From Niabella ginsenosidivorans (GTDB lineage: Bacteria > Bacteroidota > Bacteroidia > Chitinophagales > Chitinophagaceae), in assembly GCF_001654455.1 (NCBI RefSeq), contig NZ_CP015772.1:5270001-5334000 (forward strand): a stretch of DNA of 64,000 bases, given 5' to 3'. The notes under the pieces are model-generated. The model was given only the letters and a program-made list of their open reading frames with translations. It was not told the DNA's origin and ran no database searches. Below, in pieces: positions 8,429 to 16,033 of this stretch; the stretch's first letter is position 1, and every line of letters begins with the position of its first letter. The position numbers and the translations under genes are program-made.

Positions 8429-9700
8429 ATGAACAGGGAATTACCGGCAGCAGAACAACTGGAACTATTTCAAAGTATTCTTCAGATCAATAACAGTTAT
8501 CTTGATTGGGAAAAAGTTCAGCATATGACCCTGAAGCCCGGCACCCTTTCCAATAAAGCAATATGGCAGGCGGCAACAGCGGCCAGGGAGCAGGGACCTA
8601 CCAGAAAACTAATGATAGCAGACCGGCTTTTTTCCTGGTCTGTTCCCAATGATATGGAACAGGTATTACACGACCTGGATGTGCATATTGTGGGGGGCAG
8701 GGATATTGCAGCGGTAATGGAACACAAAAATAACCACCGGTACCTTATAAATGCGTTGATGGATGAAACCATGACCTCTGCACAGCTGGCGGGGTTTGCC
8801 GTTACAAAAAAAATTGCCAGGGAACTGTTGCTGAAAAAGAAAACAACAGCCAATGCAACAGAGCAGGTGCTGGTAAACCTTTATAAAAGCCTGCAAAAAG
8901 TAAAGGAATGGGAACAACAGCCCTTTACTGAGGCGCGGTTGCTGGAACTGCACCAGTTGCTTACAAAAGATACGATCCAGCTAAAGGGCATCGGGCGCTA
9001 TCGTACCAACAATAAATTTGACAGTTCCGGTATTGAGGAAGGGGCCGCTTACAAAGCCATTGATGCAAAAGAAATAAGGAAATGGATGCAGTGGCTGGAG
9101 ATGTTTATGAATGACAACAAAACTCCCTTTTATATTCATCCCCTCATAAAAGCCTGTATCATTGAATATCTGATAACCTATATCCGCCCTTTTAAAGACG
9201 CTAACGGCCGTATGGCGCGCCTTTTAGGTTATTGGTACCTGTTGCAGCAAGGGTATTGGGTCACAGCTTATATGTCTGTATCCAATGTTATTATTAAATT
9301 AAAAGCACAATATCATAAGGCATTTGTACAGGCAAAGCACAATGAAGACATTGGCTATTTCATTCATTTTATGTTGCAATCCATCCGGATGGCATACCGT
9401 TCTTTAAAAGACAGCCTGCAGCGTACCAATAAAGAAAAAGACAATAATCCTTTTGTAAAAATTAACGGATTGAACATAAGACAGGCAGCAGCATTACAGT
9501 GGATAAAGGATGATCCTGAAAAAATTGTTACCATCCGGGAACTACGGTCGGGGTTTGGCGTATCAAAGGAAACCGCACGTACTGACCTGACCGCTTTAAT
9601 GGAAAAAGGATGGCTGCAATTTTATCATCTTAACAAAAAGACCTATGCCTTTGTAAAGGGTGCGTTATTTGATCAGTTACTGCATGAAAAAATCAGCTGA
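8429..9700 (+). CDS. Fic-domain protein with substituted active site
   Basis: 423 residues. An N-terminal region (about 1-100) precedes a Fic core with helical bundle (about 110-300) and a C-terminal winged-helix-like segment (about 355-415, FGVSKETARTDL). The Fic loop reads RPFKDANGRMAR (253-264): the catalytic His of HPFxDGNGRxxR is Arg253 (codon CGC) and the first Gly is Ala. The inhibitory motif S/TxxxEG reads SAQLAG, with Ala121 (GCG) replacing the Glu. Canonical members AMPylate target hydroxyls from ATP; this one is predicted inactive for that reaction or altered. The gene is intact and overlaps the next by 17 bases, suggesting translational coupling. The family is certain; activity is doubtful. 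Confidence 0.88.
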   Translation: MNRELPAAEQLELFQSILQINNSYLDWEKVQHMTLKPGTLSNKAIWQAATAAREQGPTRKLMIADRLFSWSVPNDMEQVLHDLDVHIVGGRDIAAVMEHKNNHRYLINALMDETMTSAQLAGFAVTKKIARELLLKKKTTANATEQVLVNLYKSLQKVKEWEQQPFTEARLLELHQLLTKDTIQLKGIGRYRTNNKFDSSGIEEGAAYKAIDAKEIRKWMQWLEMFMNDNKTPFYIHPLIKACIIEYLITYIRPFKDANGRMARLLGYWYLLQQGYWVTAYMSVSNVIIKLKAQYHKAFVQAKHNEDIGYFIHFMLQSIRMAYRSLKDSLQRTNKEKDNNPFVKINGLNIRQAAALQWIKDDPEKIVTIRELRSGFGVSKETARTDLTALMEKGWLQFYHLNKKTYAFVKGALFDQLLHEKIS

Positions 9701-10478
9701 TACCCTCAAAGCCTTTCTGGATGCCAGGGCCCTTTATTATGAACAGCCAGGCTTTATTGCGGATGACCCTATTTCTGTTCCGCACTCGTTTTCAAAACAG
9801 CAGGACATTGAAATCGCCGGCTTCTTTGCTGCCATACTGGCCTGGGGTAACCGCAAGAGCATCATTAACTCCTGCAAACGGTTGCTGGAGTTAATGGATA
9901 ACGCTCCTTATGATTTTATAATGCATTTTACAGAGGCAGATCTGAAGCCCTTTCTGAAGTTTGTGCACCGCACTTTTAACGCTATTGATCTTTTTCATTT
10001 TTTAGACGTTTTACAACATCATTACAAAATAAAAAAGCTGCCTTCGCTTGAAACAGCCTTCAGTAATTATCTGACTCCCGGCGATACAACCATTGAAAAG
10101 GCATTGATTGGTTTCCGCCGTCATTTTTTTGATGATAAGATCTTTCCTCATTATCCCGTGCGGACCCAAAAGCATATAGCCACACCAGAACGAAAATCTG
10201 CCTGTAAACGCTTAAACATGTATTTGCGCTGGATGGTAAGAAGCAGCAGCAAAGGCGTTGATTTTGGCTTATGGAAAAACATTCAGCCTTTACAGTTGAT
10301 CTGCCCGCTGGACCTGCACGTGGCAAGGGTCGCCCGTCATTTTAAATTACTGGATCGCCCTAATAACGACTGGCAGGCTGCTTTAGAGCTTACAACACAC
10401 TTAAAACAACTGGATGCAGCTGATCCGGTTAAATATGATTTTGCCCTGTTCGGACTGGGCGTCATTGAAAAATTTTAA
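9684..10478 (+). CDS. TIGR02757 (DUF2400) family protein
   Basis: 264-residue soluble protein of a family widespread in Bacteroidota and without an established function. Typical features are DDPISVPHSF near the N-terminus, the AGFFAAILAWGNRKSI segment (about 45-62), a basic MYLRWMVR motif and PLDLHVARVAR. The composition suggests an all-helical fold, distantly like helix-hairpin-helix DNA glycosylases (inference). The start at 9684 (MKKSADTLK) lies inside the end of the Fic gene, so the two are probably co-translated. Confidence 0.8.
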   Translation: MKKSADTLKAFLDARALYYEQPGFIADDPISVPHSFSKQQDIEIAGFFAAILAWGNRKSIINSCKRLLELMDNAPYDFIMHFTEADLKPFLKFVHRTFNAIDLFHFLDVLQHHYKIKKLPSLETAFSNYLTPGDTTIEKALIGFRRHFFDDKIFPHYPVRTQKHIATPERKSACKRLNMYLRWMVRSSSKGVDFGLWKNIQPLQLICPLDLHVARVARHFKLLDRPNNDWQAALELTTHLKQLDAADPVKYDFALFGLGVIEKF

Positions 10479-10609
10479 TTGACCCTGCTCAATTCAGTTG
10501 CGAAAGGAACGTTAAAGCCGTTATAACCTTATGTAACCGGCACTGATGTTTCATCATTAGGGCAATTAACAAACCTTATTCATTGAACCATTCATTAAAA
10601 TTTAAACAC

Positions 10610-11311
10610 ATGAAACAATTATTTGCAGCGGCACTCTTATCATTGGTAACATTGGGAACTATAAAAGCGCAGACCCCGGACCTACGCAGGAAGATCAGTG
10701 TAAGCGGTACCGCAGAAACCGAAGTGACCCCGGATATTATTTATGTAAGTATTTCTTTAAAAGAATATTTTGAGAACGGAAATAACAAAAAAAGGGTTGA
10801 CATCTCCACGCTGGAAAATCAATTGTATGCAGCTGCACAAAAAGCAGGTATTGCCAAAGAAAACTTAACCATCAGCAATTTAAACAGCTGGACCAACACA
10901 AGCGGCAAAAAAAAGAACCCTGACTTCCTGGCCAGCAGGCAATATCTTTTAAAGGTAAGCGACCTGAACAAGCTGGATCAGATCATCAGCAGTATTGATT
11001 CCAGGGGCATTCAAAGCACCGGTATCCAGAGCTATGATTATTCAAAAATGGAGCAGTTAAAAAAAGAGCTGAAAATAAAGGCGCTGCAGGCTGCAAAGGA
11101 AAAGGCCTCCTATATGGTAGCAGCATTGGACGGGAAGCTGGGCGATGTTCTGGAAATACAGGACAGCGGCGACAGCCCTGTTCAGCCGGTGCTGTACAGG
11201 AATTATGCCATGAAGGCTGAAGCTGCTGATACCGCCGGTGGTGATGCTGATCTTGATTTTAAAAAGATCAAATTAAGCTTTACGGTTAATACTGTTTTTG
11301 AAATTAAATGA
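10610..11311 (+). CDS. SIMPL-domain (DUF541) exported protein
   Basis: 233 residues. A signal peptide (about 1-20, ending near IKAQ) is followed by a SIMPL/DUF541 domain: ISVSGTAETEVTPDI at the start, alternating strands and helices, and a final strand FTVNTVFEIK. Family members such as YggE are periplasmic proteins linked to stress tolerance; the mechanism is unclear. The start at 10610 gives a proper signal peptide; the in-frame ATG at 10583 would add nine polar residues. It ends before a clear terminator at 11331. Confidence 0.85.
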   Translation: MKQLFAAALLSLVTLGTIKAQTPDLRRKISVSGTAETEVTPDIIYVSISLKEYFENGNNKKRVDISTLENQLYAAAQKAGIAKENLTISNLNSWTNTSGKKKNPDFLASRQYLLKVSDLNKLDQIISSIDSRGIQSTGIQSYDYSKMEQLKKELKIKALQAAKEKASYMVAALDGKLGDVLEIQDSGDSPVQPVLYRNYAMKAEAADTAGGDADLDFKKIKLSFTVNTVFEIK

Positions 11312-11330
11312 TAACAGGAATTCAAACAAC

Positions 11331-11360
11331 AAAGCGACCTTCCAACGGGTCGCTTTTTTA
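11331..11360 (+). terminator. Rho-independent terminator after the SIMPL gene
   Basis: A 9-bp perfect stem (AAAGCGACC, 11331-11339, with GGTCGCTTT, 11348-11356) with an 8-base loop is followed by a T run. Confidence 0.85.
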
Positions 11361-11390
11361 TTTTAAAGGGAATCATCTTACTTTCGCTCA

Positions 11391-12629
11391 ATGATCCAGT
11401 TTGACAGATTCACTTTAGAGAACGGTTTGCGTGTAATTGTACATCCCGATGCTTCCACCCCCACGGCGGTAATGAATATTTTGTATGATGTGGGCGCCCG
11501 GGATGAAAACCCGGAGCAGACGGGCTTTGCGCATTTGTTTGAGCACCTCATGTTTGGCGGCTCCGTAAATGTTCCGGAATATGATGAGCCTTTGCAGCTG
11601 GCCGGTGGGGAAAATAATGCTTATACCACCAATGATCTTACCAACTATTACATACAGATACCCAAAGAAAACCTGGAAACCGCTTTCTGGCTGGAGAGCG
11701 ACCGGATGCTTTCTCTGGCCTTTAATGAAAAGAGCCTGGAAGTACAGCGTAAAGTAGTATCGGAGGAATTTAAAGAGCATTACCTGGAAAAGCCTTATGG
11801 TGATGCCCACTTTAAATTAAGAGCGCTGGCTTATAAAAAGCACCCTTACCGCTGGATGACCATCGGCAAAGAGCTGTCGCATATTGAAAACGCGCAGCTT
11901 GCTGATGTAAAGGGTTTCTTTTTTAAGCACTACCGCCCTAACAATGCCATTATGGTGGTGGCCGGAAATATTACTACTGAAGCTGTAAAAGCACTTGCCC
12001 GGAAATGGTTTGGCGACATTCCTGCCGGGTCCGGAAATAAACGGCAATTACCTGCCGAAGCCCCGCAAACCGAAGCGCGGAGCATGGAAGTGCATGCACC
12101 TGTTCCGCTGGATGCATTTTACAAATGCTGGCATATGGCAGGAAGGCTGAGCAGGGAATATTATACCACAGATCTGATAACGGATATCCTTGGAGGAGGT
12201 GAGTCGTCCCGGTTGTATGAAAAGCTGGTAAAGGAACTGCAGCTTTTTGTAAACATTCAATGCTATCATATGGGCAGTATAGACCCCGGTATTATCTGTA
12301 TTGAAGGCAAGCTGGTAAAGGGAGCGGATATGAAGGCCGCCGAAGCTGCCGTGGAAAAGGTTTTGACGGATCTGAAGGAAGAACCGGTGCTGGAAGCCGA
12401 ACTGCAAAAGGTAAAGAATAAAACAGAAAGCATGATGGCTTTTGAAGATATGAGCCTGCTAAACCGGGCCAACAGCCTTGCCTTTTATGAACTGCTGGGT
12501 GATGCGGCCATGATGAATACAGAACTGGATCAGTACGATGCCGTAACCACAAAGGACATTAAAGAAACAGCACAAAAGATTTTCAGGGAGGAGAACAGCA
12601 GTACTTTATATTATTACGCAAAGAATTAA
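11391..12629 (+). CDS. M16 family zinc metallopeptidase
   Basis: 412-residue pitrilysin-type protease, half-size form. The inverted zinc motif HxxEH is intact (H48, E51, H52 in HLFEHLMFGG), with the downstream glutamate in VVSEEFKEHY (about 122-131). An M16_C domain follows (about 165-345). No signal peptide is seen, so it is probably cytoplasmic or exported by other means. In other Bacteroidota such proteins often pair with an inactive M16 partner; none is adjacent here. It starts 31 bases after the terminator of the previous gene, and its 3' end overlaps the convergent gene by 4 bases. Confidence 0.9.
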   Translation: MIQFDRFTLENGLRVIVHPDASTPTAVMNILYDVGARDENPEQTGFAHLFEHLMFGGSVNVPEYDEPLQLAGGENNAYTTNDLTNYYIQIPKENLETAFWLESDRMLSLAFNEKSLEVQRKVVSEEFKEHYLEKPYGDAHFKLRALAYKKHPYRWMTIGKELSHIENAQLADVKGFFFKHYRPNNAIMVVAGNITTEAVKALARKWFGDIPAGSGNKRQLPAEAPQTEARSMEVHAPVPLDAFYKCWHMAGRLSREYYTTDLITDILGGGESSRLYEKLVKELQLFVNIQCYHMGSIDPGIICIEGKLVKGADMKAAEAAVEKVLTDLKEEPVLEAELQKVKNKTESMMAFEDMSLLNRANSLAFYELLGDAAMMNTELDQYDAVTTKDIKETAQKIFREENSSTLYYYAKN

Positions 12630-13225
12630 AGGGCTTTTTTCCCAAACGTTAGCTTCGTCAACGCATTTTTGTTATACCGGGCAAGATATACTTTAATGGC
12701 CCTTTCCAGATCAGCGCTTTTTATGGATGTGTTCTGGATTGGCTTTTGTATGGAGCGAGCCACGTTTCCGTCCCGATAGTCGACTATAAGAAATTCCTGT
12801 TTTCCGTTTCTGCTATCAAATGCATGCCCATCCTTCAGGTAGATCTGCTTTACCTGGCTCCATATACATATAATGATACCCTTTTTTTTGTCCTGGTATC
12901 CGGTTTCTGTGATCGTAAAGAGCACTGCAGGCCGAAATATACGGTATAGCTGGTATAAAGCAATGCCGGCCAATACTATCGCAACGATCAAAAATGAAAC
13001 AGAGGGCTCTGTAATCCCTTTTTTTCTTTGAAGATACCAGCCTGCCGGAGCGGCCAAAGCAAAAACAATAAACTGGATCATGTAGTTGATTTTTGACCCG
13101 GATACTGTTATCTCCACCGGAATACTCAGATCATCGCCGGATTCCACTACAAAGTTCCGGCTGTTCTTCCTGTTTTCCAGGATATTCTTTAGCTGCTCCC
13201 GGTCCTGGCCGACATCCAGGCCCAT
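12626..13225 (-). CDS. Two-TM membrane protein of unknown function
   Basis: 199 residues. Two hydrophobic segments (about 49-66 and 76-95) follow a polar N-terminus; the C-terminal 100 residues are soluble and have a beta-rich look (LFTITETGYQDKKKG, then IWSQVKQIYLKDG) reminiscent of bacterial PH-like domains. No named family is recognised with certainty. The start overlaps the end of the upstream membrane-protein gene by 37 bases in another frame, so the two are probably translated together. A single frameshifted gene is an alternative. Confidence 0.6.
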   Translation of the reverse strand: MGLDVGQDREQLKNILENRKNSRNFVVESGDDLSIPVEITVSGSKINYMIQFIVFALAAPAGWYLQRKKGITEPSVSFLIVAIVLAGIALYQLYRIFRPAVLFTITETGYQDKKKGIIICIWSQVKQIYLKDGHAFDSRNGKQEFLIVDYRDGNVARSIQKPIQNTSIKSADLERAIKVYLARYNKNALTKLTFGKKAL

Positions 13226-13521
13226 TTCCCCGGCAGTTCACTTTTTTTGAATATTTGTTTCTTCCGTTCTCTTCGTAATAATTCTTCCAGGTCGTCCACC
13301 TCCTGGTAGGCCCATAATCGCCACTTATTAAGTTTATACGATCCCACCATTACCGCAGCAGCCAGTAAGCTCAGGAAGCAGACAACGCCCCATGAAGCCG
13401 GTAATTGATACTTTTCTGCCAGAAAGATCAGGAGCGCGCTCCCTCCGAAAAAAATAATAAATGGCCAGATTAAAATACGGTCGGCTTTTTTCAATACATA
13501 AGCAACAGGCTGGTAATTCAT
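13189..13521 (-). CDS. Small two-TM membrane protein of unknown function
   Basis: 110 residues with two hydrophobic helices (about 16-33 and 44-61) and a charged C-terminal tail rich in Glu, Arg and Lys (VDDLEELLRRERKKQ). It is followed in an overlapping frame by a second two-TM protein. No family is recognised. It lies just downstream of the LytTR regulator/sensor pair on the same strand with a 63-base gap, so a functional link to that system is possible but not shown. Confidence 0.6.
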   Translation of the reverse strand: MNYQPVAYVLKKADRILIWPFIIFFGGSALLIFLAEKYQLPASWGVVCFLSLLAAAVMVGSYKLNKWRLWAYQEVDDLEELLRRERKKQIFKKSELPGKWAWMSARTGSS

Positions 13522-13584
13522 AATAATTGTTTTGTAACAAAAAACAAATAGTGTTTATATACCGGCAAAATTACCATTTCAGTC

Positions 13585-14250
13585 TCAGGATGCAAAAACA
13601 TAGCTGCTTCCAATAGGAAATTCCAGCAGGTCAATAAATACTGCCTGTTTATTGAACCTGGTTACTTTGTTTTTAGCCACTATATAGCTGCGGTGAATAC
13701 GGGTGAACTGATCCTGGGGCAGCAAATTCATCATATCATTGATGGTAATGCGCGTCATGATCTTTTTATTTTTCAGCACCACGTTCAGGTAATTGCCGGC
13801 AGCCTCTATATATAAAATATCATCCAGCAGCACCCGTACCTGTTCATATCCGTCTTTCAGGAACAGGTAATCCATATCGCCCGGTTTATTATTTTTCAGG
13901 GCAAATAATTCCTGCGCCCGGGTGCAGGCTTTTATAAAACGAGGCAGGGAAAAGGGTTTCAGCAAATAATCTACTGCATTGACTTCAAAGCCCTCTACAG
14001 CATGCTCTGTATAGGCCGTGGTAAAAATAATCATGGGTGGGTTTGCCAGGCTTTTGGAAAGCTCAATACCGCTGATGTCCGGCATTTTAATATCCAGGAA
14101 GACCAGGTCAATTTTATTTTTCTGTAAATGATCAATGGCTTCAAAAGCATTGGTGAAAACGGCTTCCAGCCTTATAAAAGGCACTTTTGAAGAAAGCTTT
14201 TTGATCACTTCCAGCGCAATGGGCTCGTCGTCTATGGCTATTGCGTTCAC
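13585..14250 (-). CDS. LytTR-family response regulator
   Basis: 221 residues. The receiver domain (1-115) has the acidic pair D7/D8, phospho-acceptor D53 (FLDIKMPD), a Thr in FTTAY and K98 (LLKPF). The LytTR DNA-binding domain (about 125-221) includes YIEAAGNYLNV and FTRIHRSYIVA. It is probably phosphorylated by the sensor encoded 67 bases upstream and regulates target promoters through a LytTR site; targets are unknown. Confidence 0.93.
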   Translation of the reverse strand: MNAIAIDDEPIALEVIKKLSSKVPFIRLEAVFTNAFEAIDHLQKNKIDLVFLDIKMPDISGIELSKSLANPPMIIFTTAYTEHAVEGFEVNAVDYLLKPFSLPRFIKACTRAQELFALKNNKPGDMDYLFLKDGYEQVRVLLDDILYIEAAGNYLNVVLKNKKIMTRITINDMMNLLPQDQFTRIHRSYIVAKNKVTRFNKQAVFIDLLEFPIGSSYVFAS

Positions 14251-14317
14251 GAGGAATTTTAAGATTGAATGATTAAAATTACTTAAATATTATTTATTTA
14301 ACGTGAGCTCAATTTGC

Positions 14318-15790
14318 TCATAAATTGATTGTCAGATGCACAAAAAAGTCCTTGGCCGTCTGGCGGATCACCAGCTCATGCCGCTCAGGGTATTCTAATT
14401 GCAGCCGCTCTTTTACATTGGGCAGGCCGATGCCGCTTTTAAACTTTTCAGGATCTCCGTCCGGTTTTACATGAATGCTGTTCTGTACATCAAAATACAG
14501 TGTATTGTTCTGGGTATGCAGGGCAATGCTGATGTAAGAAGGCTCCCGCAGGCTGATGCCGTGTTTAAAAGCATTTTCTATAAATGGTATCAGCAGCATG
14601 GGTGTTATAAGCAGGGCAGCAGCAGGCTCCTCTATTCTTACGAGGATTTGTATATCTGGTGCGTTTGCAACACGCAATAGTTGCAGATCAATATAATTGC
14701 GCAGGTATTCTACCTCGCGTACCAGCAGGATCTTATCCTGCATATTTTCATGCAGCATGAACCGCATCATGTCGCCCAGTTTTTGTATTCCTTCCCCCGT
14801 GCGCTCCGCATTTTCCTGCAATGCCGTTCCATAAAGCGTGTTGAGCGCGTTAAACAAAAAATGCGGATTGATTTGTGAGCGCAGAAAACCCAGGTTGGCC
14901 TGTGAAGATCCTAATGCGGTTTTTAATCCCAGCTTCTCTTTCTGGTTTTTATAGATCCACCAGCATAAAGGGATAACTGCTACGCCCGTCCATAATAATA
15001 ACAATGTGTAGGCACCTATAAATGATACAGGATGGCTGATTGCCACACAAAAAACGGTTGCAATAAAATTGATCAGCAAAACTATAGGTACGATCCGTGA
15101 CAGATAATAACTGCTCCATGGTTTTTTTTCCGGTAACGCGGGTATTAAAACCAGCGTATTCAGATAAAACATTAATAGGGCATAAGGGAGGATTACGGCC
15201 CAGACAATAATAGCGAACGCTGCGGCATTATTGGCCGAAAGCATGACCAGGATGATCAGCCAGGCTAAAATGCTCAAAACAATAAATACCAGGCGAGACC
15301 CATTGCTTTCTTTTAGTTTCTGTTTTAATAAGGGGCTAAAAATGAGCTCTTTCAACCCATAATAAACAAGGTATATAACAAAACTGACCGCAGCTACAGC
15401 AAATCCTTCTACAAAAAAGCTGGCATTTACATCCCGTTGCGTTGCATAGGCCTCATTTCCGTAACGCCAGGCAAAAATATAGGTAAAGCAAACAGACAGG
15501 ATGAACGCTAATAACAGGTAGCTGCACAGGAACAGGATAATTTTAAAAAAACCTCTGGTCTTTGTTTCCACATACTGTGTAAGAAATACAAAAAGAAGAT
15601 AACTGACGATAATGATGGCAACAAGCGGCCGCAGGTAGTTGGTGTTAAAATCATAGCCAATATGATTCTCTGAAAACTGATGCCTCTCAGAATAATAGTT
15701 GGTACTTGTTGCTGCAATAAATATAAAAAAGCCTGCTGCAAGCGTGGCAATCAGCAGCTCTATTTTCTGATAAGTATTTCTTGCTTTCAT
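14318..15790 (-). CDS. LytS-like sensor histidine kinase (His_kinase family)
   Basis: 490 residues. The N-terminal half carries about eight hydrophobic membrane segments (about 12-30, 50-66, 82-105, 125-146, 168-190, 193-212, 228-250, 255-275). The cytoplasmic part begins near residue 280 with the conserved phospho-accepting region RSQINPHFLFNALNTLY (His about 310), followed by an HATPase domain with PFIENAFKHG and GIGLPNVKERL. This is the standard partner of a LytTR regulator, encoded next. The input signal is unknown; the multi-pass sensor suggests a membrane-related or lipophilic signal. Confidence 0.92.
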   Translation of the reverse strand: MKARNTYQKIELLIATLAAGFFIFIAATSTNYYSERHQFSENHIGYDFNTNYLRPLVAIIIVSYLLFVFLTQYVETKTRGFFKIILFLCSYLLLAFILSVCFTYIFAWRYGNEAYATQRDVNASFFVEGFAVAAVSFVIYLVYYGLKELIFSPLLKQKLKESNGSRLVFIVLSILAWLIILVMLSANNAAAFAIIVWAVILPYALLMFYLNTLVLIPALPEKKPWSSYYLSRIVPIVLLINFIATVFCVAISHPVSFIGAYTLLLLWTGVAVIPLCWWIYKNQKEKLGLKTALGSSQANLGFLRSQINPHFLFNALNTLYGTALQENAERTGEGIQKLGDMMRFMLHENMQDKILLVREVEYLRNYIDLQLLRVANAPDIQILVRIEEPAAALLITPMLLIPFIENAFKHGISLREPSYISIALHTQNNTLYFDVQNSIHVKPDGDPEKFKSGIGLPNVKERLQLEYPERHELVIRQTAKDFFVHLTINL

Positions 15791-16033
15791 CCTGTGTTTT
15801 TTTGATCGTTATGGTACAAGATTAGTACAGGTTTTTGATTATTGTGCTGCAATTGGGACAGAATTGCCGTTTTATGTGATGAATCTTCCGCTACCTGCCT
15901 GTTCCTTTTATTGCTGTACTGAAAAAGCCCGTTTTACCAAAACAGCGGCACTGCATGAATAGCAGCCAAAAATACGGGGTCTTATTCCGTTTAAACTTTC
16001 TGAAACTGCATGTTGTATGTAATTTTGCATGCA

